Assembly: GCF_002115805.1 (NCBI RefSeq)
Contig: NZ_JFKC01000016.1
Span: forward strand, 19,912-83,911
Source of the DNA: Marivita geojedonensis
Lineage (GTDB): Bacteria > Pseudomonadota > Alphaproteobacteria > Rhodobacterales > Rhodobacteraceae
Length of the DNA: 64,000 nt
Direction: 5' to 3'
Each line of letters opens with the position of its first letter. Positions within the stretch are counted from its first letter, which is position 1. The translations under genes were made by a program, and so were the position numbers. This document shows positions 45,078 to 54,729 of this stretch, in pieces. Below the pieces are notes generated by a model. The model was not told the DNA's origin, did not search any database, and was given only the letters and a program-made list of their open reading frames with translations.

Positions 45078-45802
45078 GCCTGCCCTTCCCGTGACAGAAG
45101 CGCCCGCGTGCGCCGCGCCCGGATTTCGGTCTGGGTGCGCAGGAAGACCAACGCGATGAACAGCAGCACGAAGCCCGCCATGCACACCAGAAGCGGGAAC
45201 CAGAACACGTCCGAGATATTCTCTTCCTTGTCGAGGCTGAGCGTCGCGCCCTGATGCAGACCCTGATTCCAGAAATTTACCGCGTAGCGGCTGAGGATCG
45301 CAAAGACCGACCCAACCAGACACAGGATCGACGTGAGGTCGGCGGCCGTGTCGTCATTCTCGATCGCTTCCCACAGGGCCATGTAGCCCAGATAAAACAG
45401 GAACAGGATCAGGAATGAGGTCAGGCGCGGATCCCAGGCCCACCATGTGCCCCACATCGGTTGGCCCCAGAACGCGCCCGTCGCCAGTGCGATCACCGTC
45501 ATCACGGCCCCGACCGGGGCAGCGGCGCGCGCCGCCAGCGCGGACACGTGGTGCCGGCGGACAATCCAGATCAGAGAGGCCACCAGCATCATCAGCCACG
45601 CATTGATCGCCATCAGGGCCGACGGCACGTGGATATAGATGATCTTGACGGTCGATCCCTGACGGAAGTCATTGGGCGTAAAGAAGAAGCCCCAGACCAG
45701 GCCGGTGACCAGACAGAGTCCGGCCAAGGTCCATACCCACGGCAACACCTTGTCGGTGGTGCGGATGAATTTGACCGGATTTGCGTATTCCCACAAAGAC
45801 AT
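45074..45802 (-). CDS. ccmC: haem exporter protein CcmC
   Basis: A 242-residue, six-helix membrane protein that loads haem onto the chaperone CcmE. The tryptophan-rich WWD motif is present as WGTWWAWDPRLTS at about residues 117-129, flanked by conserved His residues (IHVPSALMA and YAVNFWNQGLHQG). It lies between ccmB and ccmD. A 58-bp gap holding a hairpin separates it from ccmB. Confidence 0.96.
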   Translation of the reverse strand: MSLWEYANPVKFIRTTDKVLPWVWTLAGLCLVTGLVWGFFFTPNDFRQGSTVKIIYIHVPSALMAINAWLMMLVASLIWIVRRHHVSALAARAAAPVGAVMTVIALATGAFWGQPMWGTWWAWDPRLTSFLILFLFYLGYMALWEAIENDDTAADLTSILCLVGSVFAILSRYAVNFWNQGLHQGATLSLDKEENISDVFWFPLLVCMAGFVLLFIALVFLRTQTEIRARRTRALLSREGQA

Positions 45803-45813
45803 GGCTTTCAGGT

Positions 45814-45833
45814 AGGCGGTTTTTCAGCCGCCT
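45814..45833 (-). terminator. hairpin inside the ccm operon, between ccmB and ccmC
   Basis: AGGCGG and CCGCCT pair around an A/T-rich 8-base loop, 11 bp before the ccmC start. A run of six T (minus-strand reading, near 45845) lies before it rather than after. It may tune expression of ccmC relative to ccmAB rather than stop transcription. Confidence 0.3.
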
Positions 45834-45860
45834 TCAATTCAAAAAACCGCATGGGACGCG

Positions 45861-46517
45861 TTATCGCAGATTGATACGCAGGACAGCCGCGCTGGCAAAC
45901 GGCAATAGCGCGATCACGCCAAAGCTGATCCCGGCCAGAAGCAGCAGCGGCGTCTGGACCGTCAGCCCCTCGGCCCCACGCCGGGCCACTTCGGCCCCGA
46001 AGATCAGCGTCGGCACGTAAAGCGGCAGAACCAGCAGCGACATCAAGAGCCCGCCCCGCTTCAACCCCACGGTCAGCGCCGCGCCGAAGGTCCCAATCAC
46101 GCTGAGCGCCGGGGTGCCCACCGCAAGGCTGATCACCACCCATTGATAGGCCGGGATCGGCAGGCTGAGCAGCACGCCCAGAACCGGCGCCGCCAGCACC
46201 AGTGGCAGGCCGGTGGTAATCCAGTGCGCCAGCGCCTTGATCGTGACGATCCCCTCCATCGGCAAGGGTGCGGTCGCCAGCAGGTCGAGTGAACCATCCT
46301 CCCAGTCGAGCGCGAGAATACGGTCAAGCGAAAGAAGGCAGGCCAGCAGCGCGCCTATCCAGAGGATGCCCGGCGCGATCCGAGACAGCAGTTCGGTCTG
46401 CGGACCGACGCCAAAAGGCACCAGTACGGTAACGATGAGGAAGAACGCGAGCCCGAGGCCAAAGCCTCCGCCGGCCCGGATCGCCAGCATCAAGTCCCGC
46501 AGCAGCAGCGCCCTCAC
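45861..46517 (-). CDS. ccmB: haem exporter protein CcmB
   Basis: A 218-residue membrane subunit of the CcmAB ABC transporter with six hydrophobic helices. The opening [26 protein letters not shown] and the internal [19 protein letters not shown] segment match the family. CcmAB uses ATP to release holo-CcmE. The start overlaps the ccmA stop by four bases. Confidence 0.95.
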   Translation of the reverse strand: MRALLLRDLMLAIRAGGGFGLGLAFFLIVTVLVPFGVGPQTELLSRIAPGILWIGALLACLLSLDRILALDWEDGSLDLLATAPLPMEGIVTIKALAHWITTGLPLVLAAPVLGVLLSLPIPAYQWVVISLAVGTPALSVIGTFGAALTVGLKRGGLLMSLLVLPLYVPTLIFGAEVARRGAEGLTVQTPLLLLAGISFGVIALLPFASAAVLRINLR

Positions 46518-47128
46518 AGAAAGGCCTCGTCCATCTGGCGTGTACGCGGGGCCGCCTTGAACGGCGTCAGGTCGAGCACGCGGGCCTCATCAAGGCCAAG
46601 ATCGATATGGGTGGCCATCAAGGCGCTTCCGCCCTGTTGCAGATGTGCGCGCACCGCCTCGGCAAAAAGCGCGACCGATGCGGCATCCAGCGAAACGGTC
46701 GGTTCGTCCAGCACCCAGATCGGGCGACCGGTGACCATCAGGCGCGCCAGCCCGAGGCGGCGCTTCTGCCCGGCGGACAGCGTACCGGCCATGCGGTTGC
46801 GCAACTCGGTCAGGTCGAAAGCAACGAGTGCGGATTCAATATCGGACAGGCCAAACACCGAAGCCCAGAATTTCAGGTTCTCGGTGACGCTCAGCATCGC
46901 CTTGAGGCCATCGGAATGCGCGGCATAGGCGATCTGGTCTTCCGCCCCTGTGACGGTGCCACCTTCGGGCGGTTGCAGCCCGGCGACACTGCGCAAGAGG
47001 GTTGTTTTGCCAATACCGTTTGGGCCACGCAGAACCAGCGCTTCCCCCGCCTTCAGATCAAAGGAGACCCCTTCGAGAATGGCAAGGCCGCCTCGGGTGA
47101 CGGCCAGATCGCGTACAGTCAGAACCAT
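46514..47128 (-). CDS. ccmA: haem exporter ATP-binding protein CcmA
   Basis: The 204-residue ATPase subunit of the CcmABCD complex. Walker A is [11 protein letters not shown] at about residues 35-45, the signature is [14 protein letters not shown], and Walker B is [12 protein letters not shown]. First gene of ccmA-B-C-D-G on the minus strand. ccmE, ccmF and ccmH, needed for the rest of System I, are not in the window. Confidence 0.96.
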   Translation of the reverse strand: MVLTVRDLAVTRGGLAILEGVSFDLKAGEALVLRGPNGIGKTTLLRSVAGLQPPEGGTVTGAEDQIAYAAHSDGLKAMLSVTENLKFWASVFGLSDIESALVAFDLTELRNRMAGTLSAGQKRRLGLARLMVTGRPIWVLDEPTVSLDAASVALFAEAVRAHLQQGGSALMATHIDLGLDEARVLDLTPFKAAPRTRQMDEAFL

Positions 47129-47202
47129 GGGTTCGGCTTAGACCAAGCCCGGCGCGGGCAAAAGCGCGAAAGTGTCGCTTTTCCGTTTTGAGGACCGGGC
47201 GT

Positions 47203-47244
47203 GCTTTCCGTCAACGGAAAGCCCTGATGCATCGACGCATCAGG
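47203..47244 (-). repeat. paired-hairpin element overlapping a gene end
   Basis: In minus-strand order, CCTGATGC/GCATCAGG around a GTCGAT core (47223-47244) is followed by GCTTTCCG/CGGAAAGC with loop TTGA (47203-47222). The first hairpin contains the stop codon of the Mth938-domain gene. The same pair of cores occurs at 54730 and, with different arms, at 51454. Confidence 0.7.
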
Positions 47245-47605
47245 CGCCCGCAGTAACCGGCATCAAGGCCAGCGCAACGCGGCGGCCTTCGGAGAGCAAC
47301 ACGTTATACGTGCGGCAGGCGGCGGGAGAGTTCATAACCTCAACCCCGATCCCCGCCTCTTCCAAACGGCCGCGCAAGCCGGCTGGCAAATGTGCGATGT
47401 CATCGCCGGTGCCCACAAACAGGACATCCACTACCCCCGCAAGCGCAAGAAGCGTGTCGGCATCCTCGTACCCTCCCCAGGCGATGGTCCCGTTTGCCCC
47501 AGTCAGAACGGGGGCCGCGTGCTTCTTGCCGCCGATGCGGAAAAACCCCGGCCCGTAGCCCTCGATCGGTTCGGCATCGGTGTAGACCACTTCGTTCAGA
47601 CGCAT
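47240..47605 (-). CDS. Mth938-like domain protein (DUF498/NDUFAF3-like)
   Basis: A 121-residue single-domain protein of the Mth938 family: MRLNEVVYTDAEPIEGYGPG, TIAWGG, VVDVLFVGTGDDIAHLP and the end EVMNSPAACRTYNVLLSEGRRVAL (core MNSPAACRTYN). The human relative NDUFAF3 assists complex I assembly; the bacterial role is not established. The start is ATG 47605, and the stop lies inside a hairpin element. In Alphaproteobacteria it usually sits next to secDF and the ccm genes, as here. Confidence 0.88.
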   Translation of the reverse strand: MRLNEVVYTDAEPIEGYGPGFFRIGGKKHAAPVLTGANGTIAWGGYEDADTLLALAGVVDVLFVGTGDDIAHLPAGLRGRLEEAGIGVEVMNSPAACRTYNVLLSEGRRVALALMPVTAGA

Positions 47606-47619
47606 GTCGTCTCCTTGCT

Positions 47620-48378
47620 TCAGAGCGTGTCCCAGAGTGGCAGCCCCATCAGGGTCGCCGCCGCGATAATGGCATAAGCCGCGGCGCGATAGAACCGTTC
47701 CCACCGAGGTGTGAACAGTGCCTGCCCCAGCAATGATCCGGCACCGTAAGGGACAAGCAGCACAATACCCAGCATCACGGCGGTTGGGGTCAGCAAGCCC
47801 TGCAGATACATCAGCGGCAGCAGCAGAAGGCTGGTCGTGGTCAGGAACACCACAGTTGTTGCGCGCGTGGTGGCGATGGCATCCCGCCCGGCGAGTTGAA
47901 AGAGAACCATAATCGGCCCCAACAGCCCGCTGACGCCGCCGACAAACCCGGTGGCGCAGCCGATGGCGATGCGTGTGCCCAGCGTCGGCGTCACCGCATA
48001 GCGCCATCCCGCCATCAAGGCGATCAGCGTCACGGCGCAGATCGACACCACCACCCAGCGGATCGCTGTCACATCAACGACCCGGAGCACCCAAAGCCCA
48101 AACGAGGCGGCGCAGGCTGCGCTCAGGATCAGAATGGTAACCGCTTTCCGATCGACCAGCGGGACCGCGCGTGGATACACCGTGACGAAAGACGACAGCG
48201 CCGAGACGGAGAACACCGCGATTGCCACCGCCGGGGGCAGAAAGATCACCGCCACCGGCATGAAGATCAAAGCCGCTCCAAACCCGGAAAACCCGTAGAC
48301 CACCCCGGCCACGATGGTGGTGAGAACCAACCAGCCCAGCCCCGCTGTCTCCAGCGCGGCCAGGAAGATCTCAGGCAT
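47620..48378 (-). CDS. TauE/SafE (TSUP) family permease
   Basis: A 252-residue inner-membrane protein with about eight hydrophobic segments and the family signature VYGFSGFGAALIFMPVAV near the N-terminus, repeated in GCATGFVGGVSGLLGPIMVLF halfway. TSUP proteins move sulfite, sulfonates, sulfoacetate or other organic anions, often outward. Which of these applies is not determined. Its start overlaps the secF stop by eight bases, so it is inserted into the secF-Mth938 unit. Confidence 0.88.
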   Translation of the reverse strand: MPEIFLAALETAGLGWLVLTTIVAGVVYGFSGFGAALIFMPVAVIFLPPAVAIAVFSVSALSSFVTVYPRAVPLVDRKAVTILILSAACAASFGLWVLRVVDVTAIRWVVVSICAVTLIALMAGWRYAVTPTLGTRIAIGCATGFVGGVSGLLGPIMVLFQLAGRDAIATTRATTVVFLTTTSLLLLPLMYLQGLLTPTAVMLGIVLLVPYGAGSLLGQALFTPRWERFYRAAAYAIIAAATLMGLPLWDTL

Positions 48379-49339
48379 CGACGTTGGCGAATTGGTTGCC
48401 CGTTGTATCCGTCGGCTTGGTCCAGTCACGCTTGACGCCCAGCCACAGCAGAATCGCGGACGCCACGAAGATCGACGAATAGGTACCAACAATTACGCCC
48501 CAGATCATCGCAAAGACGAAGCCCCGGATCACGTCGCCGCCCAGCACGAACAGCGCGATCAGCGCCACAAGCGTGGTGGCCGAGGTCATGAAGGTCCGGC
48601 TGAGGGTCTCGTTGATCGAGATGTTCAGAACCTCCTTGAGGTCCTTTTTCTTGTATTTGATCAGGTTCTCACGCACCCGGTCGAACACGACCACCGTATC
48701 GTTGAGCGAATACCCGACGATGGTCAGCAACGCGGCGATGATGGCGAGGTCGAACTTGATCTGAAGCTCCGAGAAAATCCCGATGGTCAGGATCACGTCG
48801 TGCACCAGCGCCAGCACCGCGCCCAAAGCGAACTGCCATTCAAAGCGAAGCCAGATGTAGATCAGAACCGCTCCGATCGCGAGAACCACAGCAATCGCTG
48901 CTGTCTGGATCAATTCTCCCGACACTTTCGGGCCCACCGACTCGACCGACACGAACTTGATATCGGGCCGAACTTCGACGAGCGCCGCCTCGACAGCTGC
49001 GATGACATCCGTGCTGACCGCCTCTTCGCCATCCTGCGCCTGAATACGCACCATGGCGACGTTCTGCTCGGGGCCGAAGCTTGGGTCGAAGACCTCTGAG
49101 ATTGTGATGTCGCCAAGATCGAGCGCGCTTATCGCGTCACGATAAACACCCACATCGACCGGCAGCGGGCTTTCGGTGCGGATCGTGGTGCCGCCACGGA
49201 AGTCGATGCCGTAGTTCAGCCCCTGCAGCAGGAACGATCCGAAGGACAGCACCATAAGAAAGGCGGAAATGCCGAACCACAGCTTCCAGCGGTTGAAGAA
49301 ATCGAAATTCGTGTTCTCTTTGACCAGTCGCAGGCGCAT
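48371..49339 (-). CDS. secF: protein translocase subunit SecF
   Basis: A 322-residue inner-membrane component of SecDF, which uses the proton gradient to complete Sec export. There are six membrane helices and a periplasmic P1 loop (residues about 45-140). IDFRGGTTI follows helix 1, and GYSLNDTVVVFDRVREN is the conserved helix-4 motif. The ATG at 49339 was chosen; it lies one base from the secD stop. Confidence 0.97.
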   Translation of the reverse strand: MRLRLVKENTNFDFFNRWKLWFGISAFLMVLSFGSFLLQGLNYGIDFRGGTTIRTESPLPVDVGVYRDAISALDLGDITISEVFDPSFGPEQNVAMVRIQAQDGEEAVSTDVIAAVEAALVEVRPDIKFVSVESVGPKVSGELIQTAAIAVVLAIGAVLIYIWLRFEWQFALGAVLALVHDVILTIGIFSELQIKFDLAIIAALLTIVGYSLNDTVVVFDRVRENLIKYKKKDLKEVLNISINETLSRTFMTSATTLVALIALFVLGGDVIRGFVFAMIWGVIVGTYSSIFVASAILLWLGVKRDWTKPTDTTGNQFANVDA

Positions 49340-49340
49340 A

Positions 49341-51002
49341 TCAGACCTCAATCGTCTTGGGGCGACGGCGTTCGAACCAGATCACGATCAGAAGCCGGGT
49401 GACAAAAATGGCAGTGAAGACCGAGGTGAGAATCCCAAGGCCAAGCGTGATGGCGAAGCCGCGCACCGGACCGGAGCCCATCACGAACAGGATCACAGCC
49501 GTGATGAACGTGGTGATGTTGGCGTCCAGAATGGCCGACAGTGCCTTTTCGTAGCCAAGTTCAATGGCACGCGCCGGGCCTTTGGCGGTTTTCAACTCTT
49601 CGCGGATCCGCTCGAAGATCAGCACGTTGGCATCCACAGCCATACCGACCGTCAACACGATCCCGGCGATCCCCGGGAGTGTGAGCGTCGCGCCGATCAG
49701 GCTCAGCAGGCCGAAAATCAGCCCGATATTGATGACCAGTGCGATATTCGCAAACACCCCGAACAGGCCATAGCTCAGCGCCATGAAGGCCAGCACCCCG
49801 ACGAAGGCAACCAGCGTGGCGATGCGCCCTGCATCGATACTGTCCTGACCAAGCTCTGGACCGATCGTGCGCTCCTCGAGAAACTCAAGACCGGCGGGCA
49901 AGGCCCCTGCCCGCAGAAGTACCGCGAGTTGCGTGCTTTCCTCGACAGTGAAATTGCCCGTAATGATACCCGATCCACCGGGAATGTGGCTTTGGATCAC
50001 GGGCGCGCTGATCACCTCTTCGTCCAGCACGATGGCGAAAGGATTGCCGATATTCGCGGCGGTATAATCCCCGAACTTGCGCGCGCCTGTTGGGTTGAAC
50101 CGGAAGTTCACCGCCGGGCGCCCGTTCTGATCGAACGAGGGCTGCGCATCGACAAGCTCTTCGCCGGTCACGACCGGGGCCTGTTCGAGCACATAGAAGA
50201 TGCCGTTTTCATCCAGCGACGGCAGCACTTCGTTGCCCACACCCGGAGATGTGTTCGCATCATCGCTGCGGCCGATCACCGGCTGGAAGGTCAGCTGTGC
50301 GGTGGTGCCGATGATTTCCTTCAGCTCTGCCGCCGACCCGATGCCCGGCACCTGGATCAGAATACGGTCGCTGCCCTGACGCTGGATCGTCGGCTCGCGT
50401 GTGCCGACCTCGTCAATCCGGCGACGGATGATTTCAAGGCTCTGCTGCATGGTGCGCTCATCGGTGGCGATCTGTTCCGCCTCCGACAGGGTCACGACGA
50501 TGTCGGACCCATCCGCCACCACGTCCAGATCGTTGCTCATTGCACCGGTCAGCGACACCACCGGCTGAGCCAGTCCGCGCACCAGTTCCAGCGCACGCTC
50601 CATGCCTTCAGGCTGCGAAATACGGACGCGCAATTCGCCTTCGGCAGAGGGTTGCAGACGGATCGTACCCACCGTGTCGCGCTCGGGGCGCAGCACATCA
50701 CGCACCTCGGGCCAGAGCGCTTCGAGCCGCGCCGCATAGACGTCCTGCACCTGCACTTCCGCCAGAAGATGCGCCCCGCCCCGCAGGTCGAGGCCGAGAT
50801 TCACCAGGCCGGACGGCAGAAAGGACGGCCAGCCGGACACTTGCTCCAGAAGCTCGGGTGACTCGCCCGACAGCTCGATCGCGGCGACCGCGTCATTGTG
50901 CTGCTCGACGCGCGGGTAAAACAGGTTGGGCAGCGCCAGCACCAGTCCCACCGCCACGGTGGTCCAGATCAGAAGGCGCTTCCAGAGGTCGATCTGAAGC
51001 AT
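49341..51002 (-). CDS. secD: protein translocase subunit SecD
   Basis: The 553-residue larger SecDF subunit. An N-terminal helix (LIWTTVAVGLVLALPNLF) leads to a large periplasmic domain with LGLDLRGGAHLLAEV, RRIDEVGTREPTIQRQGSDRILIQVPG and FRFNPTGARKFGDYT. Five more helices follow, including GMAVDANVLIFERIREE with the conserved Asp/Arg for proton flow. The length is shorter than E. coli SecD (615) and usual for Alphaproteobacteria. It lies between secF and yajC. Confidence 0.97.
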   Translation of the reverse strand: MLQIDLWKRLLIWTTVAVGLVLALPNLFYPRVEQHNDAVAAIELSGESPELLEQVSGWPSFLPSGLVNLGLDLRGGAHLLAEVQVQDVYAARLEALWPEVRDVLRPERDTVGTIRLQPSAEGELRVRISQPEGMERALELVRGLAQPVVSLTGAMSNDLDVVADGSDIVVTLSEAEQIATDERTMQQSLEIIRRRIDEVGTREPTIQRQGSDRILIQVPGIGSAAELKEIIGTTAQLTFQPVIGRSDDANTSPGVGNEVLPSLDENGIFYVLEQAPVVTGEELVDAQPSFDQNGRPAVNFRFNPTGARKFGDYTAANIGNPFAIVLDEEVISAPVIQSHIPGGSGIITGNFTVEESTQLAVLLRAGALPAGLEFLEERTIGPELGQDSIDAGRIATLVAFVGVLAFMALSYGLFGVFANIALVINIGLIFGLLSLIGATLTLPGIAGIVLTVGMAVDANVLIFERIREELKTAKGPARAIELGYEKALSAILDANITTFITAVILFVMGSGPVRGFAITLGLGILTSVFTAIFVTRLLIVIWFERRRPKTIEV

Positions 51003-51035
51003 GAGTGAACGGTCCGATGCGGCAGGAGAACGGGA

Positions 51036-51323
51036 TCAGGTGTTGGCGGGTTCGGTCTTGGAGACAACCTGAGCGATGGTGTTCTGTACCACGCGCACCT
51101 TGACACCGTCGGAAATCTCGACGTCCAACTCGTTGTTTTCCTTGACCTTCACAACTTTGCCGATCAGGCCACCCTGAGTGATGACAACGTCGCCACGGCG
51201 CAGGCCTTCGACCATTTTCTGATGTTCTTTCATCTTTTTCTGCTGCGGACGGATCAGCAGGAAATACATGATCGCGAAGATCAGAATAAGCGGGACGAAC
51301 TGGGCAATTGCGTTGCCTTCCAT
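51036..51323 (-). CDS. yajC: preprotein translocase subunit YajC
   Basis: A 95-residue single-span accessory Sec protein. Helix LILIFAIMYFLLIRPQQKKMKEHQ is followed by GLRRGDVVITQGGLIGKVV, both diagnostic blocks for YajC. It is the first gene of yajC-secD-secF-TSUP-Mth938. A GCGGGG/CCCCGC hairpin around CACAC near 51345-51361 lies in its leader. Confidence 0.96.
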   Translation of the reverse strand: MEGNAIAQFVPLILIFAIMYFLLIRPQQKKMKEHQKMVEGLRRGDVVITQGGLIGKVVKVKENNELDVEISDGVKVRVVQNTIAQVVSKTEPANT

Positions 51324-51453
51324 GGGCGTGCTCCTTGAAGATTGCGGGGCACACCCCCGCTTTGTCTGGTCGCAAATTTGCGCGGAACCTATGTTGCCAA
51401 GTCAGGCTTTGCAAGGCGGGATGACTGTCGGCCCTTGCGTCCGCTCAGCGCGC

Positions 51454-51496
51454 CAAAAGCGGTCGACCGCTTTTGCAAAAATCGTTGAAGATTTTT
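51454..51496. repeat. paired-hairpin element between yajC and the protease gene
   Basis: A perfect 22-bp palindrome with half-site CAAAAGCGGTC and core GGTCGACC (51454-51475) is followed one base later by AAAAATC/GATTTTT around GTTGAA (51477-51496). The order and cores (GTCGAC, then TTGA) match 47203 and 54730, although the stems differ. It lies 50-90 bp before the protease start and is not at the 3' end of any recognised gene. Confidence 0.7.
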
Positions 51497-51545
51497 CGCG
51501 CCGATACTTTTGCGACGAACGGCGTTTCGCCCTACATCTTATCCG

Positions 51546-52202
51546 ATGCGTACACTTGTGACTTGCTTCCTACTGCTCTGGGCAACGGCTGTTTCCGCTC
51601 AGGACCTGCCGGTTCTGCCCGCAAGCGACCATGCGGCGTGGCAGGCTGTCGGGCGGGTCAACGCTGCCGGATACCGCAAACGTGAGATGTGTACGGGCAC
51701 GCTGATTGCGCCCGACAAGGTTCTGACCGCCGCGCATTGCGTTTCGGGCACCGACGGGCTGGGTCCGCATGCCGAGGACTTTACCTTTGTCGCAGGCTGG
51801 CTGCGGGGCACCGCCGCCGACAGCGTCGCGGGCGCGTCCATCTGGGTCCATCCCCGCGCCTATGCCGAAGGGTTGCTGGACGTGCGCTTCGACGTGGCGA
51901 TCCTGACACTCGAGCGCCCCTCCCGGATAACGCCGCTGCCGCTTGCGGCGACGGACACAGTCGGCCCGTATGGCATCTTGGGCTATTCGACCCGCCGCCC
52001 GCATATGCTGGGCGCGGCCTTCGACTGTGACGGTCGGATCACTGCGGCGCTCCTGCGCTTGGATTGCCCCGTTCGCCCGGGAAACTCCGGCGGCCCCGTG
52101 CTTTCCAGGGACGGAGACAGGTGGGCCGTAACAGCTGTCATAAGCGCCATGGGCCAGAGCGGCGCATTGGCGGTCCCGGTGTCGCGGCTCATGCAGCGCT
52201 GA
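51546..52202 (+). CDS. secreted trypsin-like serine protease
   Basis: A 218-residue exported protease with a signal peptide (MRTLVTCFLLLWATAVSAQ). The catalytic triad is His64 in VLTAAHCVSG, Asp116 in RFDVAILTLERP and Ser181 in RPGNSGGPVL. It is smaller than many S1 proteases and has Cys residues at CTGTLIAP and near FDCDGR/RLDCPV for disulfides. It would act in the periplasm or outside; the substrate is unknown. The ATG at 51546 starts the signal peptide. Confidence 0.92.
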   Translation: MRTLVTCFLLLWATAVSAQDLPVLPASDHAAWQAVGRVNAAGYRKREMCTGTLIAPDKVLTAAHCVSGTDGLGPHAEDFTFVAGWLRGTAADSVAGASIWVHPRAYAEGLLDVRFDVAILTLERPSRITPLPLAATDTVGPYGILGYSTRRPHMLGAAFDCDGRITAALLRLDCPVRPGNSGGPVLSRDGDRWAVTAVISAMGQSGALAVPVSRLMQR

Positions 52203-52274
52203 CCCCCTACCAAACCTCGGCATTCCGGTGCATAAGGCCGCGCATTACAATTGCGAGTCAGAAGGACCAGACCC

Positions 52275-53567
52275 ATGCATGACATCCGAGCCATCCGCGA
52301 GAACCCTGCCGCTTTTGACGCGGCACTGTCGCGCCGTGGGTTGGAGCCGGTCTCGTCCGAGGTGCTGCGCATCGACGAGGCCCGCCGTGCCGCCATTCTC
52401 GAGGCCGAGACCGCGCAGGCCGATCAGAACAAGGCCGCCAAGGAGATCGGCAAGGCAAAGGCATCGGGCGACGAAGCCGCATTCGAGCGCCTGCGCGAAG
52501 AGGTGGCCGCCAAGAAAGCCGCCGTTGCAGAGATGCAGACCCGCGCCAAGGAACTGGATGAACAGCTGACCGAGATGCTGGTGGGCCTGCCCAACCTGCC
52601 CTTCGACGATGTACCCGATGGCGCCGATGAAGCCGACAACGTGGAAATCCGCCGCTGGGGTACGCCGCGCGAATTCGATTTCCAGCCGAAGGAACATTTC
52701 GAGATCGCCGGCGTTCTTCCCGGAATGGATTTCGAAACCGCTGCCAAGCTGTCGGGGTCGCGCTTCGTCGTGATGTCGGGTGCCGTGGCGCGGGTACACC
52801 GGGCCCTGGCGCAATTCATGCTGGACACGCACATCACCGAGAATGGCCTCACCGAGACGTGGACCCCGGTCCTTGTCCGTGACGAAATGATGTACGGCAC
52901 GGGCCAGCTGCCGAAATTCGGTGAGGACAGCTACCAGACGACCAATGGCTGGTGGCTGGTGCCGACTGCCGAAGTGACGCTGACCAATATCGTCAACGGT
53001 GTAACGGTCGATGAAGACTACCTGCCCCGCCGCTATGTCGCGCATACCCAGTGCTTCCGCTCCGAAGCGGGCAGCGCCGGGCGTGACACGGCCGGGATGC
53101 TGCGTCAGCACCAGTTCGAAAAGGTCGAAATGGTATCGATCACCCACCCGGACAAAAGCCGAGAAGAGCTGGACCGCATGACCGGCTGCGCACAGAGTAT
53201 TCTTGAAAAGCTCGGCCTGCCCTACCGCACCGTGGTGCTCTGCACCGGTGACATGGGCTTTGGCGCACGCCGCACCCATGACATCGAGGTCTGGCTGCCC
53301 GGTCAGAACACCTATCGCGAGATCAGCTCGGTCTCGGTCTGCGGCGATTTCCAGGCCCGCCGCATGAACGCGCGGTTCAAGCCCGCAGGCGGCGGCAAGC
53401 CCGAGTTCCTGCACACGCTGAACGGATCAGGCCTTGCCGTCGGGCGCTGCCTGATCGCCGTACTGGAGAACGGTCAGCAGGCCGATGGGTCCGTCACCCT
53501 GCCCGAGGCGCTGCATCCATGGCTCGGCGGCAAGACCCGCATCACCGCTGACGGAGGAATGGCATAG
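52275..53567 (+). CDS. serS: seryl-tRNA synthetase
   Basis: Charges tRNA-Ser in the cytoplasm. The 430 residues comprise an N-terminal antiparallel coiled coil (about residues 30-105, Ala/Glu/Lys-rich) that grips the tRNA long arm, then the class II catalytic core. Motif 2 is [26 protein letters not shown] and motif 3 is [16 protein letters not shown] near the C-terminus. The ATG is at 52275 with GAAGGA upstream. The following membrane-protein gene starts three bases after the stop. Confidence 0.98.
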   Translation: MHDIRAIRENPAAFDAALSRRGLEPVSSEVLRIDEARRAAILEAETAQADQNKAAKEIGKAKASGDEAAFERLREEVAAKKAAVAEMQTRAKELDEQLTEMLVGLPNLPFDDVPDGADEADNVEIRRWGTPREFDFQPKEHFEIAGVLPGMDFETAAKLSGSRFVVMSGAVARVHRALAQFMLDTHITENGLTETWTPVLVRDEMMYGTGQLPKFGEDSYQTTNGWWLVPTAEVTLTNIVNGVTVDEDYLPRRYVAHTQCFRSEAGSAGRDTAGMLRQHQFEKVEMVSITHPDKSREELDRMTGCAQSILEKLGLPYRTVVLCTGDMGFGARRTHDIEVWLPGQNTYREISSVSVCGDFQARRMNARFKPAGGGKPEFLHTLNGSGLAVGRCLIAVLENGQQADGSVTLPEALHPWLGGKTRITADGGMA

Positions 53568-53569
53568 GC

Positions 53570-54271
53570 ATGGCACGGCTCTGGGCAGGTCTGGTTCTCA
53601 TCGCCGCGCTCGTCTTCGCGGCGTCACCGTGGTTCACTCAGGGCTTCAACGGGTTCGAGCCTGACCAGTTCCCGGTTCCGCAGGACAACCCGCCGGTGCA
53701 GCCTGCCGGCTACGCGTTCTCTATCTGGGGGCTGATCTACCTTTGGCTCATCGTGGGTGCGGGTTTCGGGCTGCTCCGTCGCAGCGATGACCCGGACTGG
53801 ACGGCCATGCGTCCTCCACTGGTTCTCAGCCTCGCCATCGGCGCAACCTGGCTGCCGGTGGCGAACGTCTCACCGGTTGCAGCAACGGTGCTGATCTGGG
53901 CGATGCTCGCAAGTGCCTTTCTCAGCCTGTTCCGGGTCGGCGACACCGACCGCTGGTTCCAGCAGACCCCGGTGGCGATCTATGCGGGCTGGCTGACAGC
54001 GGCATCCTCGGTGTCCGTTGGCCTTCTGCTGGGCGGATATGGCGTGCTCAGTGGCAAATGGTCCGCCATCGTGGCGCTGTCCATCGGGCTGGTGATCGCT
54101 CTGGTCGCCCAATACCGGCTGCACCGCGCACCGGAATACGGGATCACGGTTATCTGGGCGCTGATCGGGGTGATCGTGGCCAACACGGGTCCGGTGAATG
54201 TCGCGGTTGTCGGGTTGTGCGTTCTGGGAATCATCGCGATCCTTGCGCTGCGCGGCACCGACACCGAATAA
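53570..54271 (+). CDS. multi-pass membrane protein, TspO/MBR-related
   Basis: A 233-residue integral membrane protein with about six helices. PAGYAFSIWGLIYLWL resembles the conserved block of the tryptophan-rich sensory protein (TspO/MBR) superfamily, although the protein is longer than TspO (about 160 residues) and has fewer Trp in the later helices. No ligand can be assigned. It is probably co-transcribed with serS (three-base gap) and ends in a terminator-like hairpin. Confidence 0.7.
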   Translation: MARLWAGLVLIAALVFAASPWFTQGFNGFEPDQFPVPQDNPPVQPAGYAFSIWGLIYLWLIVGAGFGLLRRSDDPDWTAMRPPLVLSLAIGATWLPVANVSPVAATVLIWAMLASAFLSLFRVGDTDRWFQQTPVAIYAGWLTAASSVSVGLLLGGYGVLSGKWSAIVALSIGLVIALVAQYRLHRAPEYGITVIWALIGVIVANTGPVNVAVVGLCVLGIIAILALRGTDTE

Positions 54272-54285
54272 CCCCGCAAACTGAA

Positions 54286-54309
54286 AGGGCCCCGGAAATC
54301 CGAGGCCCT
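54286..54309 (+). terminator. terminator-like hairpin after the TspO-related gene
   Basis: AGGGCC and GGCCCT form the outer stem and CGG/CCG an inner stem, with an AAAT loop. It lies between convergent genes, 15 bp after one stop and 24 bp from the other. There is no T-run. Confidence 0.55.
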
Positions 54310-54332
54310 GCACACAAGGGGAAGCTGATCGG

Positions 54333-54569
54333 TTACGAGGCGATCAGGGCGGCCTCCTGAGCGGCTGTCAGCTCTTCCATGCTGACCGCGCCATCGTCAT
54401 CGGTGTCGATCTCGGCGAACAGATCGTCGGTCATGTCCGGATAGGCCACGGCCAGTTCTTCCATCGAGTAGCTGCCATTGCCGTCAGCGTCTTCAACGGT
54501 GACATTGGCGTGGGCCACACCTGCTGTCAGAAGCAGGACCGTCCCAAAGGTTGCAACCACGTTCTTCAT
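54333..54569 (-). CDS. small exported EF-hand protein
   Basis: A 78-residue protein with a signal peptide (MKNVVATFGTVLLLTAGVAHA) and two EF-hand calcium loops: DADGNGSYSMEE and DTDDDGAVSMEE, each with acidic residues at positions 1, 3, 5 and 12. It would be periplasmic and bind Ca2+. The ATG at 54569 is used; the GTG at 54581 is in frame but has no spacing for a ribosome site. Function beyond calcium binding is unknown. The 160 bp beyond its start hold its promoter. Confidence 0.85.
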   Translation of the reverse strand: MKNVVATFGTVLLLTAGVAHANVTVEDADGNGSYSMEELAVAYPDMTDDLFAEIDTDDDGAVSMEELTAAQEAALIAS

Positions 54570-54729
54570 GTTCTTGAACACTCCACTGCGGACATTGCCG
54601 CAAACAACGGCTCGCTGCCGTCAGCGCTGATGTAGCAACCGCATACGGGCGCACAAGAGATTGAAATATTGCCGTGATCGCAAATGAGCGGAAGGGCGCC
54701 TGTGCCGGAAATCCGACTGCAGCACCATC

